64,000 nucleotides of DNA from Terrisporobacter mayombei (GTDB lineage Bacteria; Bacillota; Clostridia; Peptostreptococcales; Peptostreptococcaceae), in the NCBI RefSeq assembly GCF_020748465.1, contig NZ_JAHZMP010000004.1, positions 124,001-188,000 of the forward strand. Direction: 5' to 3'. The translations under genes and the position numbers were made by a program. Each line of letters opens with the position of its first letter. Within the stretch, counting starts at the first letter, position 1. Under the pieces are notes generated by a model. That model saw nothing but the letters and a program-made list of their open reading frames with translations. It was not told the DNA's origin and searched no databases. This document shows positions 10,276-19,226 of this stretch, piece after piece.

Positions 10276-10373
10276 AAAATTTAATTTTTATGTCATTTCC
10301 TCTTTATACTATTGTATCATCATATTTTATAGTTTTAGGAATATTTTGTAATTTTTTATTGTTTTTATTCACA

Positions 10374-10405
10374 AAAAAAGCTAGATATTTTCCATATCTA
10401 ACTTT
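10374..10405 (-). terminator. Weak hairpin upstream of the zinc-finger gene stop
   Basis: Imperfect stem around AGATATTTTCCATATCT with flanking A and T runs just downstream (minus strand) of the 62-aa zinc-finger gene. Confidence 0.5.
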
Positions 10406-10423
10406 TACATTATAAATTTATTA

Positions 10424-10612
10424 CTATTTACTTTTATCATTATCAACTTCCTCTTTTTTGATTTTATTATGACAATATATACATTCTTCCTTTACCTCTT
10501 GCCAACATATCTTGTGGTAAATATTATCGCAATTTTCACATACAGTTAAATCTTCTTCACTCATTATTCTTCCACCGCAAACACTGCATCGATTATTTAG
10601 AACCTCTTTCAT
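10424..10612 (-). CDS. Small prokaryotic RING/PHD-like zinc-finger protein
   Basis: 62 residues with cysteine pairs CSVC (about 9-12), CENC (26-29), then YHKIC (H33, C36) and CIYC (44-47). This C4-HC-C2 spacing is like the prokaryotic RING-finger family (Prok-RING). It probably binds two zinc ions; no partner or enzymatic role is evident. SD GGAGAGG precedes the ATG. It sits beside two other zinc-ribbon-like genes, so this stretch is rich in small metal-binding proteins. Confidence 0.75.
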   Translation of the reverse strand: MKEVLNNRCSVCGGRIMSEEDLTVCENCDNIYHKICWQEVKEECIYCHNKIKKEEVDNDKSK

Positions 10613-10689
10613 ATAATCCCACCTCTCCTAATTAAATTATAATATTATTATTAAATATATATTAATATTTCTTTTATTTTAAACATAAA

Positions 10690-10727
10690 AATATACCTTA
10701 GATTAAAAATTATAATCTAAGGTATAT
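10690..10727 (-). terminator. Terminator of the MerR-like gene
   Basis: A 15-bp stem (ATATACCTTAGATTA / TAATCTAAGGTATAT) followed on the minus strand by TTTTTATG. Confidence 0.85.
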
Positions 10728-10761
10728 TAGCTTATAGGAATATTATAAAAATCTATCTATT

Positions 10762-12036
10762 TTAATTTTCAATTATTCTTAAAAACCTATCTACATATCT
10801 TTTATCTAAATCACATAACTTATAATTTTCTTTAGATGATATTTTTTTTGCATTACTTTTATCTAAGGCTAACTTATCAAATATTTCTAGTTCTAAATAT
10901 GTGTCATCAAAGTTACTTGTAGCTTGGTAAAGATCGATTGTTTTCTTATTTTTTAAGGTTATTTTATAATAAAAATCACCCTTATTGCCATGTAACAATT
11001 TTCTTTTGCCTAAAAAGCCAGTATTAATATTAGCAATATCCTCATATGCATACTCTACACCCAAAGGATTATAAAAATTGTAATCTATTATTTTATCTTT
11101 AGTTATGACAGTTATACCTGTAACACACATATATAATAAAACCAAATTTAACACTACAACCTTAACAACATTTCTTTTTATAAAACTGAATAAATTGTAT
11201 GACCATTCATGTTCATCTGAATCTGATTTTCTTATTTTGTACAAAATAGCAATTATCATAATAAGTACTTCTATTTCAAATAAAAATATTGTATAGCTAT
11301 ATGGTGGTTTAAATACATACATTAAGTAATCATTTGGAACAAATATTTTAAACTGCAACCAATCAATACCTACAAATATTAATAAAGTTAAAATTAGCGC
11401 CAAAATAATACCTAATATATATCCAAATGTTCCACTTATTTTTTTATCTTTTTGCTGTAAGTAAGATTTCCAAATTAACGTAAGTATTATGGTTACTATT
11501 ATTGATAAACTACCTTTAAACCCAATTGAACTGTAGTTTTTTTCTGCAATATCTAGATAAAACCCCAGTATTGGTGCCATTAAACTTATTGTAATTAATA
11601 TTTGAAAAATCAAACTCCGTTGTGCAATTTTATCTAAATCAGATATAAGTTCTGCATATTCTCCATTATCTATGCACTCAATATCTTCTATATATTCATT
11701 TATATTTATGTCTTTCTTTTTATTTATATTTTTTAATAGATCTTTAATAGCATCTTCCTTACCTTCTATATTAACTTTATAATTTTCTAACTCTTTTATT
11801 TTTTCTTCCAATATACATTTTAGAGATATTTTCTTATTCTTAAGTTCCTTTATTTTATAAATTGGAATATCTAGTTTTAATAATAGTTTTATATATTTTA
11901 ACTGTTCGATATTATCTTCATCATATTCTCTATCTAAATTAGAGTTTCTTTCTACAAAAATCAATCCTTCACTCTCATAAAAATAAATTGTATCTTCTGA
12001 TAAACCCGTGGCTAACTCCACATCTTTAATCTCCAT
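10762..12036 (-). CDS. MerR-type regulator fused to a multi-pass membrane domain
   Basis: 424 residues. Residues 1-70 are a MerR winged helix-turn-helix (start MEIKDVELATGLSEDTIYFY, wing residues near LDREYDEDNIEQL), followed by a coiled coil (about 75-112). About five membrane segments follow (roughly 142-162, 172-190, 205-228, 245-268, 292-312), and a C-terminal domain of about 100 residues that should face outside. MerR proteins are normally soluble with a short sensor; here the sensor is a membrane domain, so it probably reports an envelope signal. No divergent target gene is obvious. SD AGGGGAGAG before the ATG. Confidence 0.8.
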   Translation of the reverse strand: MEIKDVELATGLSEDTIYFYESEGLIFVERNSNLDREYDEDNIEQLKYIKLLLKLDIPIYKIKELKNKKISLKCILEEKIKELENYKVNIEGKEDAIKDLLKNINKKKDININEYIEDIECIDNGEYAELISDLDKIAQRSLIFQILITISLMAPILGFYLDIAEKNYSSIGFKGSLSIIVTIILTLIWKSYLQQKDKKISGTFGYILGIILALILTLLIFVGIDWLQFKIFVPNDYLMYVFKPPYSYTIFLFEIEVLIMIIAILYKIRKSDSDEHEWSYNLFSFIKRNVVKVVVLNLVLLYMCVTGITVITKDKIIDYNFYNPLGVEYAYEDIANINTGFLGKRKLLHGNKGDFYYKITLKNKKTIDLYQATSNFDDTYLELEIFDKLALDKSNAKKISSKENYKLCDLDKRYVDRFLRIIEN

Positions 12037-12188
12037 ATTCTCTCCCCTTAAACATTTTGTTGAATATATTTATAAATAAATGATAAAAGTGTTATTTGGT
12101 CTAATATAATTAATAGTGTAATAGTAAAAAAAATCTAACAAATAAATTTACTAACCTATCATAGATAAAGTAACTAGACATATAGAAA

Positions 12189-13091
12189 TCAACTATTATG
12201 ATATTCATAAAATTCATTCATCATTCCATCAACAAAATCATTTATTTCACTATTCATATATTTTTTATTGATAGCTGCGGAGTATTTATATTTATGATTT
12301 GTATTTTTAATGTTGACAAAATTTATGTTTTCCAAATTAGTTTTAGATAAAGACTCCTTAGGTAATACAGCTATACCCTTATTTAAAAATACCATAAGTA
12401 TAAGTTCTGAAAAAGAATCTGCTATATGTACTATATTTGGTTTAAATCCATCAATTTCAAAATTTTTTATTATCTCTTCATGATAGAACATGCTATATTC
12501 TTTTGAAAATATCACTATTTCCTCAGATGCTAAAGCTATTCCTTCTATCTCATCTACATCATTTAAATAATGATCATTACTAGTAATTGCAACCATATTA
12601 CATTCAATAGTTTTAGCTATTTCAAATTCAGCTAACTTGCTTAATTCAACTAAATTTCCTAATATCACATGAAATTCATCAGTATAATTTTTTATTATAG
12701 CATTTGGTTTATCTTCCTTTATTTCTATATTTACATCTGGATTTTTTTTTATATAAGTTTGTAAAAATTTATAAATATAGCTATTTTTCATCTCTTCAGA
12801 TAATCCAAGTTTTATCTTATACGTATATTTTTTATTTATGTTTTGTATTTCTATAATAGCTCTATTGTAATCATCTAATATATGTTTACATCTTCTATAA
12901 AATTTTTTACCTTCTAAGGTAAGTCTTGCGCGATAACCGCTTCTATCAAATAATACAATACCAAGTTCATCCTCTAAAGCCCTTATTTGTTGGCTAATCC
13001 CAGTTTGGGATATATTGCAATGAATAGCAGCCTGTGTAAAACTTTTATAATCTACACATGCAATAAAGTATTCTAATTTTCTTAAATCCAT
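12189..13091 (-). CDS. LysR-family transcriptional regulator
   Basis: 300 residues. N-terminal winged HTH (MDLRKLEYFIACVDYKSFTQAA, then ISQTGISQQIRALEDELG) and a periplasmic-binding-protein-like effector domain (about 90-300). It is divergent from an MFS transporter gene, so regulation of that transporter is likely. The effector is unknown; cyanate or nitroimidazole type MFS partners are common, but the ligand cannot be read here. SD TTAGGTGGAG before the ATG. Confidence 0.92.
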   Translation of the reverse strand: MDLRKLEYFIACVDYKSFTQAAIHCNISQTGISQQIRALEDELGIVLFDRSGYRARLTLEGKKFYRRCKHILDDYNRAIIEIQNINKKYTYKIKLGLSEEMKNSYIYKFLQTYIKKNPDVNIEIKEDKPNAIIKNYTDEFHVILGNLVELSKLAEFEIAKTIECNMVAITSNDHYLNDVDEIEGIALASEEIVIFSKEYSMFYHEEIIKNFEIDGFKPNIVHIADSFSELILMVFLNKGIAVLPKESLSKTNLENINFVNIKNTNHKYKYSAAINKKYMNSEINDFVDGMMNEFYEYHNS

Positions 13092-13165
13092 TTTATATCT
13101 CCACCTAATTCATTTTTATTATAAGTATTATATAGTCCATTACCCCCTTTCTATTAAAAAATATA

Positions 13166-13207
13166 AATGCTAAACATCATAATATTTTCTTATGATGTTT
13201 AGCATTT
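13166..13207. repeat. Long perfect hairpin in the LysR/MFS intergenic region
   Basis: AAATGCTAAACATCATAA and its exact complement form an 18-bp stem around a short loop (TATTTTC) between the divergent LysR and MFS genes. It lacks an adjacent strong T-run on either strand (ATTAATTG after it), so it may be an operator or element remnant and not a terminator. The core TGCTAAACATC recurs at 14522. Confidence 0.7.
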
Positions 13208-13302
13208 AATTGTATTATCTTTTTTTTGTTGTCTTATCTATAATTAGATACATCAAATAATTTTTAAGATTTGTAAATTCATAAAAGCTAGGAGTTAAAA
13301 AA

Positions 13303-14469
13303 ATGAATAAAAAGAAAATACTATTAACATTAACTATAATTTTTATATCAGCGAATTTAAGAGGACCTTTAACTATGGTGGGTCCATTAATTCCATCTAT
13401 GAAAGAAAGTTTTACATCCGGTAATTCAATATTTGGTATATTAACATCAATTCCGTTATTTGTATTTGGGTTAATATCAATAATCGCACCCAAATTAGAT
13501 AATAAATTTGGTAAAAGAATTACAATTACAACAAGTTTAATTTTACTTTTAATTGGCTTAATAATAAGATCTTTAGGTTCAGTAAGTAATTTATTTATAG
13601 GTAGTATCTTAGTTGCTTTAGGAATAGGAATTTCTAATGTACTTTTACCTAGCGTCATCGTCGAAGGTGCTCCTCAAAAAGATGTTGGTAGATTAACAGG
13701 AACTTTTACAACAACAATGGGGTTATTTGGATCTATTGCATCTGGATTAAGTATTTTTCTTGCATCTATTGTAGGTTGGCAATTTGCACTTGAGTTTTTT
13801 GTCATAACAGTAATTATAGCTTTAGCTCTTTGGCTAACTTACAGTAAAACTGTAGAAGAAATAGAAAAAGAAGAACAACTAGAACCTGAAATTAAACTTT
13901 CATACTTATTAAAATCAAAGTTAGTTTCGGCAATAGCATTGTTTATGGGCTTACAGTCATGGATAGCATATGCATTATTTGCATGGGTTCCTTCTATATT
14001 AATTGATAGGGGTATGTCTTCAAACTTCTCAGCTCTAGCACTTATGATTATTCAATTATGTAGTATGCCAACTATGTATATTATACCAATTATTGCAGGT
14101 AAAAAGAAAACCCAAAGTATGTTTGTTGCAGTAACTACAATAATTTCATTTATTGGATGCTTATCTTTATTTGCAACTAATCCAATTATACTTACACTAG
14201 GACTAGTTTTAATAGGAATAGGACAAGGAGCTAGTTTAAGTTTTTCCTATTTATTCTTTACTGTAAGAACAAATAGTGCTAAAGAGACATCTTCATTATC
14301 TGGATTATCACAAACTATAGGATACTTTATTGCATCAACTGGTCCAATACTTTTTGGATATATTCATGATATAACTAATTTTTGGAGTAGTTCACTTATA
14401 TTTATGTTATTTATTCATGTTATACTATTATTTGCTGGTATTCTATCGGGTAGAAATAAAAAGATTTAG
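13303..14469 (+). CDS. MFS transporter, CynX/NimT type
   Basis: 388 residues with about twelve membrane helices. The first helix and loop (ISANLRGPLTMVGPLIPSM) carry the RxPLTMVGPL signature of the CynX/NimT (cyanate / nitroimidazole) branch of the major facilitator superfamily. Substrate unknown. SD TAGGAG before the ATG, divergent from a LysR regulator that probably controls it. A terminator and repeats lie downstream. Confidence 0.88.
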   Translation: MNKKKILLTLTIIFISANLRGPLTMVGPLIPSMKESFTSGNSIFGILTSIPLFVFGLISIIAPKLDNKFGKRITITTSLILLLIGLIIRSLGSVSNLFIGSILVALGIGISNVLLPSVIVEGAPQKDVGRLTGTFTTTMGLFGSIASGLSIFLASIVGWQFALEFFVITVIIALALWLTYSKTVEEIEKEEQLEPEIKLSYLLKSKLVSAIALFMGLQSWIAYALFAWVPSILIDRGMSSNFSALALMIIQLCSMPTMYIIPIIAGKKKTQSMFVAVTTIISFIGCLSLFATNPIILTLGLVLIGIGQGASLSFSYLFFTVRTNSAKETSSLSGLSQTIGYFIASTGPILFGYIHDITNFWSSSLIFMLFIHVILLFAGILSGRNKKI

Positions 14470-14471
14470 AA

Positions 14472-14664
14472 ATTTTCAACTGGCTCTCAAAATACATTAA
14501 TTTAGATTTTAAGGTGATTTTTGCTAAACATCTTTAAATTTCAGTTCAGGAACTAGTTATATAGTTAATATAAAGTTAAAGCCATTATAATCCAAATAAA
14601 TGGATTCTAATGGCTTTTTTGCTAGACACCTTTAAATATGCTTTTTTAAGAACTAGTTGAAAAT
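14472..14664. repeat. Segment with 10-bp inverted ends and a 42-bp direct repeat
   Basis: ATTTTCAACT at 14472 is the exact inverse complement of AGTTGAAAAT at 14655. Inside, 14518-14558 and 14616-14658 are direct repeats (TTTTTGCTAAACATCTTTAAAT and TTTTTGCTAGACACCTTTAAAT-like starts, both ending AACTAGTT). The arrangement resembles a small decayed non-coding element. No target-site duplication was identified. Confidence 0.45.
14578..14620 (+). terminator. Terminator downstream of the MFS gene
   Basis: Stem AAGCCATTATAATCCA / TGGATTCTAATGGCTT (two mismatches, loop AATAAA) followed by TTTTTT. Confidence 0.8.
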
Positions 14665-14751
14665 ATAAGTTTTTTATTTTATAGCACAATTATTCTGTGA
14701 ACACTAAACAAATATATTTTCATTAAAATTTTTTCGGTTTAATTTGTCTTT

Positions 14752-14886
14752 TTACTTTTTTAATATAGCTTTTCTTTTATCTTTCCAATGACTTGTCTTT
14801 AAATAGTTTTTATAATCTTTATTTTTTATTAAGATTAAGTGATAATAATCTTCTAGTATACTCTTATTTTCATCAACTAATCTCAT
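14752..14886 (-). pseudogene. Possible N-terminal fragment of an HNH-type protein
   Basis: A 44-codon ORF whose last 18 residues (NYLKTSHWKDKRKAILKK) match the segment that usually precedes the first zinc cysteines of HNH nucleases (YxxYLxSxxWxxxRxxxL). It then stops before any CxxC or HNH core. No clear SD. It reads as a truncated remnant in an otherwise gene-free 667-base region (14470-15136). Could be chance. Confidence 0.35.
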
Positions 14887-15136
14887 AAATATACTCTTTA
14901 ATAATATTCTCTAATAACAAAAACACCCCCTTATTAATCTGTACATCTTAATTAAAAGTTTGTACATCATAAAAGAAAGTGTTTTGTATATTCCGTAATT
15001 AAGACAATGTATTCCATAATTATTTTATTAACATTTCATACATATTACTTAATTAACATTAATTTAAGCTATTTTTTGATATTCACAAAATATCTAAACG
15101 TTCATAACCATTGAAAATGCTACATTTCATTTATTA

Positions 15137-15853
15137 TTATGCTTGTTCCCAGTTATGGAATACATTTTGTACATCATCGTCATCTTCAAGTAAGTCTATT
15201 AATTTTTCCATAGATTTAACTTGACCTTCTTCTGATAATACAGTTGTAGTTTGAGGCACTAATTTTACATCAGCAGATACGAATTCATATCCTTTTTCTA
15301 CTAGTGCATCTTTAACCATATTGAAGTCTTCTGGAGTTGTTACAACTTCGAATCCGTCTTCTTCTGTTATTATATCATCTGCTCCAGCTTCTAAAGCATC
15401 ATCCATAAGTTGATCTTCAGATATACCTTCAGCAGCTATTAATATTTGTCCTTTTCTATCGAACATAAACCCAACACAACCAGTAGTTCCTAAGTTACCA
15501 CCATTTTTATCAAAGTAGTATCTCATGTTACCAGCAGTTCTGTTTTTATTATCTGTTAATGTTTCAACTATAACAGCTACTCCACCTGGTCCATATCCTT
15601 CGTAAGTGTTTTTGAAGTAGTCTTCACCTGCACCAGCTCCAGCACCTTTTGCTACAGCTCTACTTATATTATCATTTGGCATGTTATCAGCTTTAGCTTT
15701 ATCTATAGCTGTTTTTAAAGCTGCATTGTATTCTGGATCTCCTCCACCTTCTTTAGCTGCAACAGCTATAGCTCTTGCATGCTTAGTGAATATTGCTCCT
15801 CTTTTAGCATCTTGTTTACCTTTTCTATTGATAATGTTACCTATACGACCCAT
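15137..15853 (-). CDS. YebC/PmpR-family protein
   Basis: 238 residues, typical length. Begins [20 protein letters not shown] and contains [32 protein letters not shown] and [14 protein letters not shown], all family hallmarks. Members act as DNA-binding regulators or as ribosome-associated factors that relieve stalling at prolines, depending on subtype; which applies is not decided by sequence here. SD AAGGAG before the ATG. Monocistronic. Confidence 0.93.
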   Translation of the reverse strand: MGRIGNIINRKGKQDAKRGAIFTKHARAIAVAAKEGGGDPEYNAALKTAIDKAKADNMPNDNISRAVAKGAGAGAGEDYFKNTYEGYGPGGVAVIVETLTDNKNRTAGNMRYYFDKNGGNLGTTGCVGFMFDRKGQILIAAEGISEDQLMDDALEAGADDIITEEDGFEVVTTPEDFNMVKDALVEKGYEFVSADVKLVPQTTTVLSEEGQVKSMEKLIDLLEDDDDVQNVFHNWEQA

Positions 15854-15979
15854 AGTTCCACTCCTTATTTCTTATGTGTTTACCACATTAAAATTAAATG
15901 TTATTAACACCGTAAATTTTAACATAAAAAATCAAATTAGTAAATGTATGTACTTCTTATTGGAATTTTTATATTAAAT

Positions 15980-16735
15980 TTAATCAAATATTGGTGGCTT
16001 AGGAGCAACTTGTCTCTTGTGCTCACTTATTCTATGAAGTCTATCTATTATTTCTAAGTCCTTCTGAGGAACCTCATCTCTTTTTCCTTCAACTACTTTA
16101 TCTATCATATTATAAGTTGTCCCCATTTCATTTTCATCAGTTTGGCCTTCCCATAAACCTGCTGATGGAGCTTTATTTATTACATCTTCGTGTACACCAA
16201 GCTCTTTTGCCCATTCATAAACTTCAGCTTTTGTTAAATTTGCAAGAGGTACTAAATCTACTCCACCATCTCCGTATTTTGTAAAGTAACCCGTATGCAC
16301 CTCTGCTGCATTATCTGTTCCTACAACTAAATATCCTAAATCATTTGCAACAGTGTATAATGCACACATTCTAACTCTAGCTCTTAAGTTTGAGTCTGCC
16401 GTTCTTTCTCCATCTGGATTAAATAAGTTTTTTTCTTTTAGTGCATTTAGCGCTATATTTCTAATTGCCATTTGTGGTTCTGTTAAATCAATATCTATAT
16501 AATCAATCCCGCATCCGTCAATTACTTTAAGTGCATCTTCTCTATCTTTTGGATTGCTATTTATGCTCATTATAACACCTATAGAGCTATCCGGACATGC
16601 TCTCTTTATAAGGTTTGCAACTACTGCTGAATCTATTCCTCCTGAAACTCCAACTACTAATCCTTTGCAGTTAGCTTCCTTTACTTTTTCTCTTAGCCAT
16701 TCAACAGTTTTTTTAATTTTTTCACTTCTGTTCAT
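15980..16735 (-). CDS. nadE: NH3-dependent NAD+ synthetase
   Basis: Amidates nicotinic-acid adenine dinucleotide using ammonia. 251 residues from the ATG at 16735, which has SD AAGGGG; an ATG at 16759 has no SD. ATP-pyrophosphatase loop GVSGGIDSAVVANL at about residues 29-42, VGTDNAAEVHTGYFTKYGDGG and DLVPLANLTKAEVYE. No glutaminase domain, hence the ammonia-dependent form. Confidence 0.95.
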   Translation of the reverse strand: MNRSEKIKKTVEWLREKVKEANCKGLVVGVSGGIDSAVVANLIKRACPDSSIGVIMSINSNPKDREDALKVIDGCGIDYIDIDLTEPQMAIRNIALNALKEKNLFNPDGERTADSNLRARVRMCALYTVANDLGYLVVGTDNAAEVHTGYFTKYGDGGVDLVPLANLTKAEVYEWAKELGVHEDVINKAPSAGLWEGQTDENEMGTTYNMIDKVVEGKRDEVPQKDLEIIDRLHRISEHKRQVAPKPPIFD

Positions 16736-16894
16736 AATTTTGCCCCTTTCACTAAACATTTTTAAGTCTATTATAGCATATATCCTTATTATGTTTTGTA
16801 TACATTATATTAAATAATCTTTTAACAGAATTTCATTATTTATTAAATAAAATTCCTGTTTTGGTTAAAACTAATTCAAGGTAGGTGAATTTTT

Positions 16895-17263
16895 ATGAAA
16901 AAACAATCCACTCCTTTTAATATTAAAAATTCTGTAATAGGTTTATTTACTGGATTTATCAATGGTGTTTTTGGTTCTGGTGGTGGAACCTTATTAGTTC
17001 CCATACTAAATAATATTTTAAAGGTAGAAGAACATAAATCCCACTCTACTGCTCTTGCAGTAATTATATTTTTGTCTACAACTAGTTCAGTTATCTACAT
17101 ATCAAAAGGTACCTTCGATATAAATTTAACTGTACAAGCAGCTATAGGTAGTATAATTGGTGGGATTATAGGTGCAAAACTTTTAAATAAATTAAATGGG
17201 AAATTTTTAAGAATTGGATTTGGAGTAGTAATGATAATTGCAGCATGTAGGATGGTGTTTTAA
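16895..17263 (+). CDS. TauE/SafE (TSUP) permease, N-terminal half
   Basis: 122 residues, about four membrane helices, with the family motif GFINGVFGSGGGTLLVPIL at residues 16-34. The TauE/SafE family (sulfite, sulfonate or other organic anion export) normally has two such halves in one chain of about 250 residues. Here the halves are separate genes overlapping by one base (TAATG), so they should be translated together and form a heterodimer. Confidence 0.85.
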   Translation: MKKQSTPFNIKNSVIGLFTGFINGVFGSGGGTLLVPILNNILKVEEHKSHSTALAVIIFLSTTSSVIYISKGTFDINLTVQAAIGSIIGGIIGAKLLNKLNGKFLRIGFGVVMIIAACRMVF

Positions 17264-17628
17264 TGCTTGTTGGTATAATTGGATTTTTTGCTGGAATTAT
17301 TGGTGGAATGGGAATGGGCGGTGGAACCATACTAATTCCCGCCTTGGTCTTATTTGCAAATATAGACCCTAAGTTGGCACAAAGTATAAACTTAATTTCT
17401 TCCATACCCATGACTATTGCAGCATTAATTATCCATATAAAAAATAAAAATGTAATATACGAGTTAGTACTTCCCATAGCAATATTTGGTATAGCTGCTG
17501 CCATAGGTGGCTCTTTATTGGCTGAATATCTAAATTCAGAAATACTACGAAAAGCCTTTGGAATATTTTTATTTTTCATAGGATTATATGAAGTAAAAAA
17601 TGGTTTTTATGATAACAATAATAAATAA
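17263..17628 (+). CDS. TauE/SafE (TSUP) permease, C-terminal half
   Basis: 121 residues, four membrane helices, motif GFFAGIIGGMGMGGGTILIP at residues 6-25. It starts on the last base of the preceding stop codon (TAATG), which implies translational coupling. Each half has a complete family motif, so the split looks like the ancestral half-size form and not a frameshift. Substrate unknown. Confidence 0.85.
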   Translation: MLVGIIGFFAGIIGGMGMGGGTILIPALVLFANIDPKLAQSINLISSIPMTIAALIIHIKNKNVIYELVLPIAIFGIAAAIGGSLLAEYLNSEILRKAFGIFLFFIGLYEVKNGFYDNNNK

Positions 17629-17631
17629 AAA

Positions 17632-17663
17632 AGGTACTATATCTTTTACAAGATTTAGTACCT
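17632..17663. terminator. Bidirectional terminator
   Basis: Stem GGTACTATATC / GATTTAGTACC between convergent TSUP and TPR genes, with A-run left and T-rich right. Confidence 0.75.
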
Positions 17664-17669
17664 AAAATT

Positions 17670-19163
17670 TTATTTTAAATCTTCTTCCAATTGAGATACC
17701 ATAGCAAAATCTTTTATTGCTTCATCATAATTTCCCATATTACAATAGGCATCTCCTCTGTTTTGATATGCTTTTAAATCATCTGGATCTATTTCTATGG
17801 ACTTTGTAAAATCAGCTATGGCATTATTATATTGTCTCAGTTCATAATATGCTAAACCTCTATAGTAATATGATATGGAACTTTTAAGCAAACCTAATGA
17901 AGAAGTGAAGTCATCTATGGCTTCTTCATATTCCTCAAGCTCTAAATTTACCATACCTCTTACATCATATATCCTAAACTCTTCAGAGTTGTATGCTAAA
18001 GCAGTAGTTAAATCTTTTTTAGCACCTTCTAAATCCCTTATTAGTGACTTAGAAGTACCTCTATTATAATAAATATTTTCATCTTTATAGTCTAATTCAA
18101 TAGCTTTTGTAAAATCTTTTATTGCTTCTTCATGTCTTTCTAAATTATCTAAAGCAAAAGCCCTTTTATAATAAGCATTTGCATTATTATCATTTAAATA
18201 TAACACTTCATTAAGATCTTTTATTGCTTCTTTGTAATTATCTATTTTTAAATTCACCAAAGCTCTACCATAGTAGGCTTGCTCATATTCATTATTCATT
18301 TCTAAAGCTGTATCAAAATATTCTATAGCCTCATAATATTCCTCTAATAAATAATAAGAAAAACCTGCATAATAATATACATCTGCAAAGTCTTGATTAA
18401 TATCAATAGCTTCTTTATAATCTTTTAATGCTTCTTCATGCCTTTCTAAAAGTGAATAAGCAATTCCTCGATTATAATATAATCTATCATCAAACTTTTC
18501 TAACTCTATGGCTTTTGTAAAATCTCCTATAGCATCTTCATATCTAGTTATCCTACTATAGTTTCTTCCTCGATTATAATATGCACTAATATCGTTTTGA
18601 TCCAAGTTTAAAGCTTTTGTATAAGAATCTATAGCCTTTATATATTTTTTTAATTTAGAATAACAAACACCCATATTATAGTGAACAACTTCATAATTTT
18701 CATCAATATCTATAGCCTTTTTATAATTTTGTATAGCGTCATAATAATAACCTTGTCGAGATAAACAAACTCCTTTACATCTATATGCTTCCTTATAATT
18801 GTTATCAAGCTGAATAGTTTTATCAAAATCTTTTATTGCTTCTTCATACATTTCAAACTTCATATATAAATTCCCTCTAAAATAGTATCCTATAGGTTCA
18901 TCTTTATATGCTTCAATGATTTTATTCGCATAGTAGACTTTTTCATTAATCTCACTTTCTATATTTATATGATTTAAAATATCTTGAACAAATAATTTTT
19001 TTTCTAAGTAACTTACTTTTGAATTTAATTCTTTTATCTTGTTCTCTTTACTTCTCTCAGTAGAATGCTTATTAAATTTTCTTTTATTAATTCTTGTGAC
19101 TATCATTATGACAAAATACATTAATAAATTGCATAGAATAATTAATACTATATTTTTTAACAT
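17670..19163 (-). CDS. Membrane-anchored TPR-repeat protein
   Basis: 497 residues. An N-terminal membrane helix (about 3-22) and a short coiled coil are followed by about eleven to twelve 34-residue tetratricopeptide repeats, each with the W/Y-x2-G/A-Y/F-P pattern in the form YYNRG(I/R)-(A/N)YS-x-L-x-RHEEAIKDF-x-KAIEL. Such proteins scaffold protein complexes; the partner is unknown. SD GGGGGGAG before the ATG. Confidence 0.88.
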   Translation of the reverse strand: MLKNIVLIILCNLLMYFVIMIVTRINKRKFNKHSTERSKENKIKELNSKVSYLEKKLFVQDILNHINIESEINEKVYYANKIIEAYKDEPIGYYFRGNLYMKFEMYEEAIKDFDKTIQLDNNYKEAYRCKGVCLSRQGYYYDAIQNYKKAIDIDENYEVVHYNMGVCYSKLKKYIKAIDSYTKALNLDQNDISAYYNRGRNYSRITRYEDAIGDFTKAIELEKFDDRLYYNRGIAYSLLERHEEALKDYKEAIDINQDFADVYYYAGFSYYLLEEYYEAIEYFDTALEMNNEYEQAYYGRALVNLKIDNYKEAIKDLNEVLYLNDNNANAYYKRAFALDNLERHEEAIKDFTKAIELDYKDENIYYNRGTSKSLIRDLEGAKKDLTTALAYNSEEFRIYDVRGMVNLELEEYEEAIDDFTSSLGLLKSSISYYYRGLAYYELRQYNNAIADFTKSIEIDPDDLKAYQNRGDAYCNMGNYDEAIKDFAMVSQLEEDLK

Positions 19164-19226
19164 AGCTCCCCCCAGTAATGTATTTTTTCATTTTAAATTA
19201 GTTTACTTAACTTTTTATAAACTAAT

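Noticed and set aside
13215-13658. 147-aa minus-strand ORF over the MFS gene start
   Set aside because: It is the reverse frame of a clear MFS transporter with SD; its Pro/Asn/Ile-rich sequence has no family features.
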